Of a stretch of 50,119 nucleotides of DNA, positions 48,658-50,119 are shown one piece after another. Source of the DNA: a virus; the IMG/VR virus record IMGVR_UViG_3300021389_000038, positions 1 to 50,119 of that record; one strand, given 5' to 3'. Made by a program: the position numbers and the translations under genes. Under the pieces are notes generated by a model. The model was not told the origin of the DNA, ran no database searches, and was given only the letters and a program-made list of their open reading frames with translations. Numbering within the stretch: the stretch's first letter is position 1; the number at the start of each line of letters is the position of its first letter.

Positions 48658-50119
48658 ATGGCAACTCCAGTTTTAAATAATGGGATTTTCCTACGTGATA
48701 CAAGCTACAAAGCTAGTTCTCATGTTGATTCTTATCACCTTACCCAAATGCTTGGTAACTCCGAGCCTATGGATATGGGACCAATTGATTTATGGGCAAT
48801 GACCCAAAAGGTAGAAATGCCTTTATATCAAATGGCTTCTTTTGGTGGAAAGAATACAATCATGGTGGATAATGCTAGAGGTGAGTACAAGTGGCAAACT
48901 CCTATTGCACAAGATCTTCCTTACATAGTGGCAGACATTGAACCAGCAAATGATGCTAAAGGTGTAGATGGAACTCTATTTAAGATCAAGATCAACAAAA
49001 GAACTTTTGGACATGGTGACATTATTACTTATGATAAGTATAATGGACTTGAACTTTACATTACAGCAGATGATATTATCCCTGCAGGTGATGGATATGT
49101 TTACACTGTTCAATTAGTTAACAACAACAATGCAGCAGTCTTAGATAATAAGTATCTAGCTAAAGGAACAAAATTCTTTAGAAAAGGTTCTGCAAGAGGT
49201 GAATATGGCGAAAGATTTTCTGACATTGAAACAGGATCTGGATTCCGTGAATTCTACAACTTTGTAGGAGGAGCAGAAGCACACGTACACTATTCTATTT
49301 CAAGCCGTGCTGATCTTATGATCAAAGGTGGTTTGAATGCTGATGGTACTGTACCAGTAACTGAGATTTGGAGAAACTTTGACAATGATCCAAACAATCC
49401 ATCAGTACCTAGTATTGAAGGACTAGTAGCTAACATGGGTAAAGCAGGTGCAAGAGAAGCGTTTGAAAACGGAACTCTTACAAGAACTTTCATTACAAAT
49501 ATGGAAGCAGCACATTTATCTAAAATTGCTACGGATATTGAAACTTACCTAATGTGGGGTAAAGGTGGTAGAATTAAGCAAGACGGACCGGATGATATTA
49601 GATTATCTGTAGGTTTATGGTCACAGTTAGATAACTCTTTCAAAAGAGTATATAACAAGTCATCATTTACTCTTGACATGTTTAAGTCTGAACTTTATAA
49701 CTTCTACCAAGGTAAAGTTGAATTTAAAGGGCCAGACCCACAAAGATCACTTGTTGTACAAACAGGTATTGGTGGTATGCAACTAATCAACAAAGCAATT
49801 GCTGATGAAGTGTATGGTTCAGGTTTAGTACAAAATGCAACTGATATTGGAGCTGTTAAAGGTTCTGGTATGGATTTAGATTATGGTTTTGCTTACACAA
49901 GCTTTACTATTCCATTCTTAGCTAACGTTAAGTTTGTATTGAATCCAGCATTTGATAACTTAAACACAAATGATATAGAGAATCCATTAATTGATGGTAG
50001 ACCTCTAAGTTCATACAGCTTTATTATCTTTGATGTAACTGATGAAGGAAATGACAACATTCACTTGTTGAAACTTTCTTGGGATAATCAACTTAAGTGG
50101 TTCTACCAAAATGGTACTA
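48658..50119 (+). CDS. Major capsid protein (3' truncated by the window)
   Basis: Open frame from ATG at 48658 to the end with 487 codons and no stop. The start MATPVLNNGIFLRDTSYKAS, then 'SHVDSYHLTQML' and later 'GRIKQDGPDDIRLSVGLWSQ', 'YQGKVEFKGPDPQRSLVVQTG' (in parts) agree with HK97-fold capsid proteins of crAss-like and related Bacteroidota phages. Leader is A/T-rich with no SD. The acid/aromatic-rich middle may be an insertion domain. It should need the GroES-like protein for folding. Confidence 0.82.
   Translation, partial: MATPVLNNGIFLRDTSYKASSHVDSYHLTQMLGNSEPMDMGPIDLWAMTQKVEMPLYQMASFGGKNTIMVDNARGEYKWQTPIAQDLPYIVADIEPANDAKGVDGTLFKIKINKRTFGHGDIITYDKYNGLELYITADDIIPAGDGYVYTVQLVNNNNAAVLDNKYLAKGTKFFRKGSARGEYGERFSDIETGSGFREFYNFVGGAEAHVHYSISSRADLMIKGGLNADGTVPVTEIWRNFDNDPNNPSVPSIEGLVANMGKAGAREAFENGTLTRTFITNMEAAHLSKIATDIETYLMWGKGGRIKQDGPDDIRLSVGLWSQLDNSFKRVYNKSSFTLDMFKSELYNFYQGKVEFKGPDPQRSLVVQTGIGGMQLINKAIADEVYGSGLVQNATDIGAVKGSGMDLDYGFAYTSFTIPFLANVKFVLNPAFDNLNTNDIENPLIDGRPLSSYSFIIFDVTDEGNDNIHLLKLSWDNQLKWFYQNGT

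Noticed and set aside
1-50119. CRISPR array, integrase, attachment sites, insertion sequences
   Set aside because: Looked for regular direct repeats with spacers, tyrosine/serine recombinase motifs and transposase DDE motifs; none seen.

Overview
The window is about 50 kb of an AT-rich tailed double-stranded DNA phage genome (Caudoviricetes). It holds a large terminase, portal, acidic scaffold-like protein and the start of a major capsid protein at the right end, and tail/fibre, holin and small virion-type genes at the left end. The host is probably a member of the Bacteroidota. Several leftward and rightward units are preceded by boxes of the Bacteroidota type (-33 TTG/TTTG and -7 TANNTTTG), start codons lack strong Shine-Dalgarno sequences and sit in A/T-rich leaders, and a phage lipoprotein carries acidic/basic residues right after its lipobox cysteine. 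The gene set (DNA polymerase B, DnaB-like helicase, TOPRIM primase, SF2 helicase, uracil-DNA glycosylase, HU/IHF-like protein beside a peptidoglycan amidase, PD-(D/E)XK nuclease before the terminase) resembles crAss-like and marine flavobacterial phages. That placement is an inference; no search was run. No integrase or excisionase was seen, so a virulent lifestyle is more likely.

Layout. (1) 1-9380, rightward: end of a structural gene, a GTA-type holin, small basic proteins, a 28-residue CDGSH iron-sulfur peptide, and two giant fibre-like proteins (1343 and 1107 aa). The second has an Ig/cadherin-like part and a DxSxS (vWA MIDAS-like) motif. (2) 9402-27349, leftward: nucleotide and DNA metabolism. 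This long run of tightly packed genes holds a DUF5664-type protein, DUF932, a radical-SAM photoproduct-lyase-like protein, PolB, a RecB-like nuclease, a MoxR-type AAA+ ATPase with a vWA/HExxH protein and two related unknown proteins, RusA, primase, an SSB-like protein, a Sak4/AAA_24-like ATPase, DnaB helicase, a probable loader, a DnaA-domain-IV-like initiator and Ung. (3) 27394-27816: a single rightward gene divergent from ung. (4) 27808-36094, leftward: small and accessory genes, an SF2 helicase, three tRNA genes joined end to end, an HNH nuclease, and then a set of short, individually terminated units with a repeated leader/promoter-like element and a candidate structured ncRNA. (5) 36095-36344: a divergent G-tract-rich control region. 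(6) 36345-50119, rightward: very basic small proteins, amidase, HU-like protein, nuclease, GroES-like co-chaperonin, TerL, portal, scaffold and the 5' part of the major capsid gene.

The most interesting unexplained signal is the element AACTGCTCCCTTCC-N6-ATG/TTG. It occurs at least six times, all on the leftward strand. Five copies lie 43-85 bp upstream of the next gene and one lies directly in front of a roughly 96-nt RNA that can fold into a three-way junction and ends in a U-tract. Together with individual terminators this looks like a phage-specific transcription or leader system. Other items worth checking are the MoxR/vWA four-gene cluster, the zero-spacing tRNA array, the CDGSH mini-protein and the vWA-like motif in a fibre.
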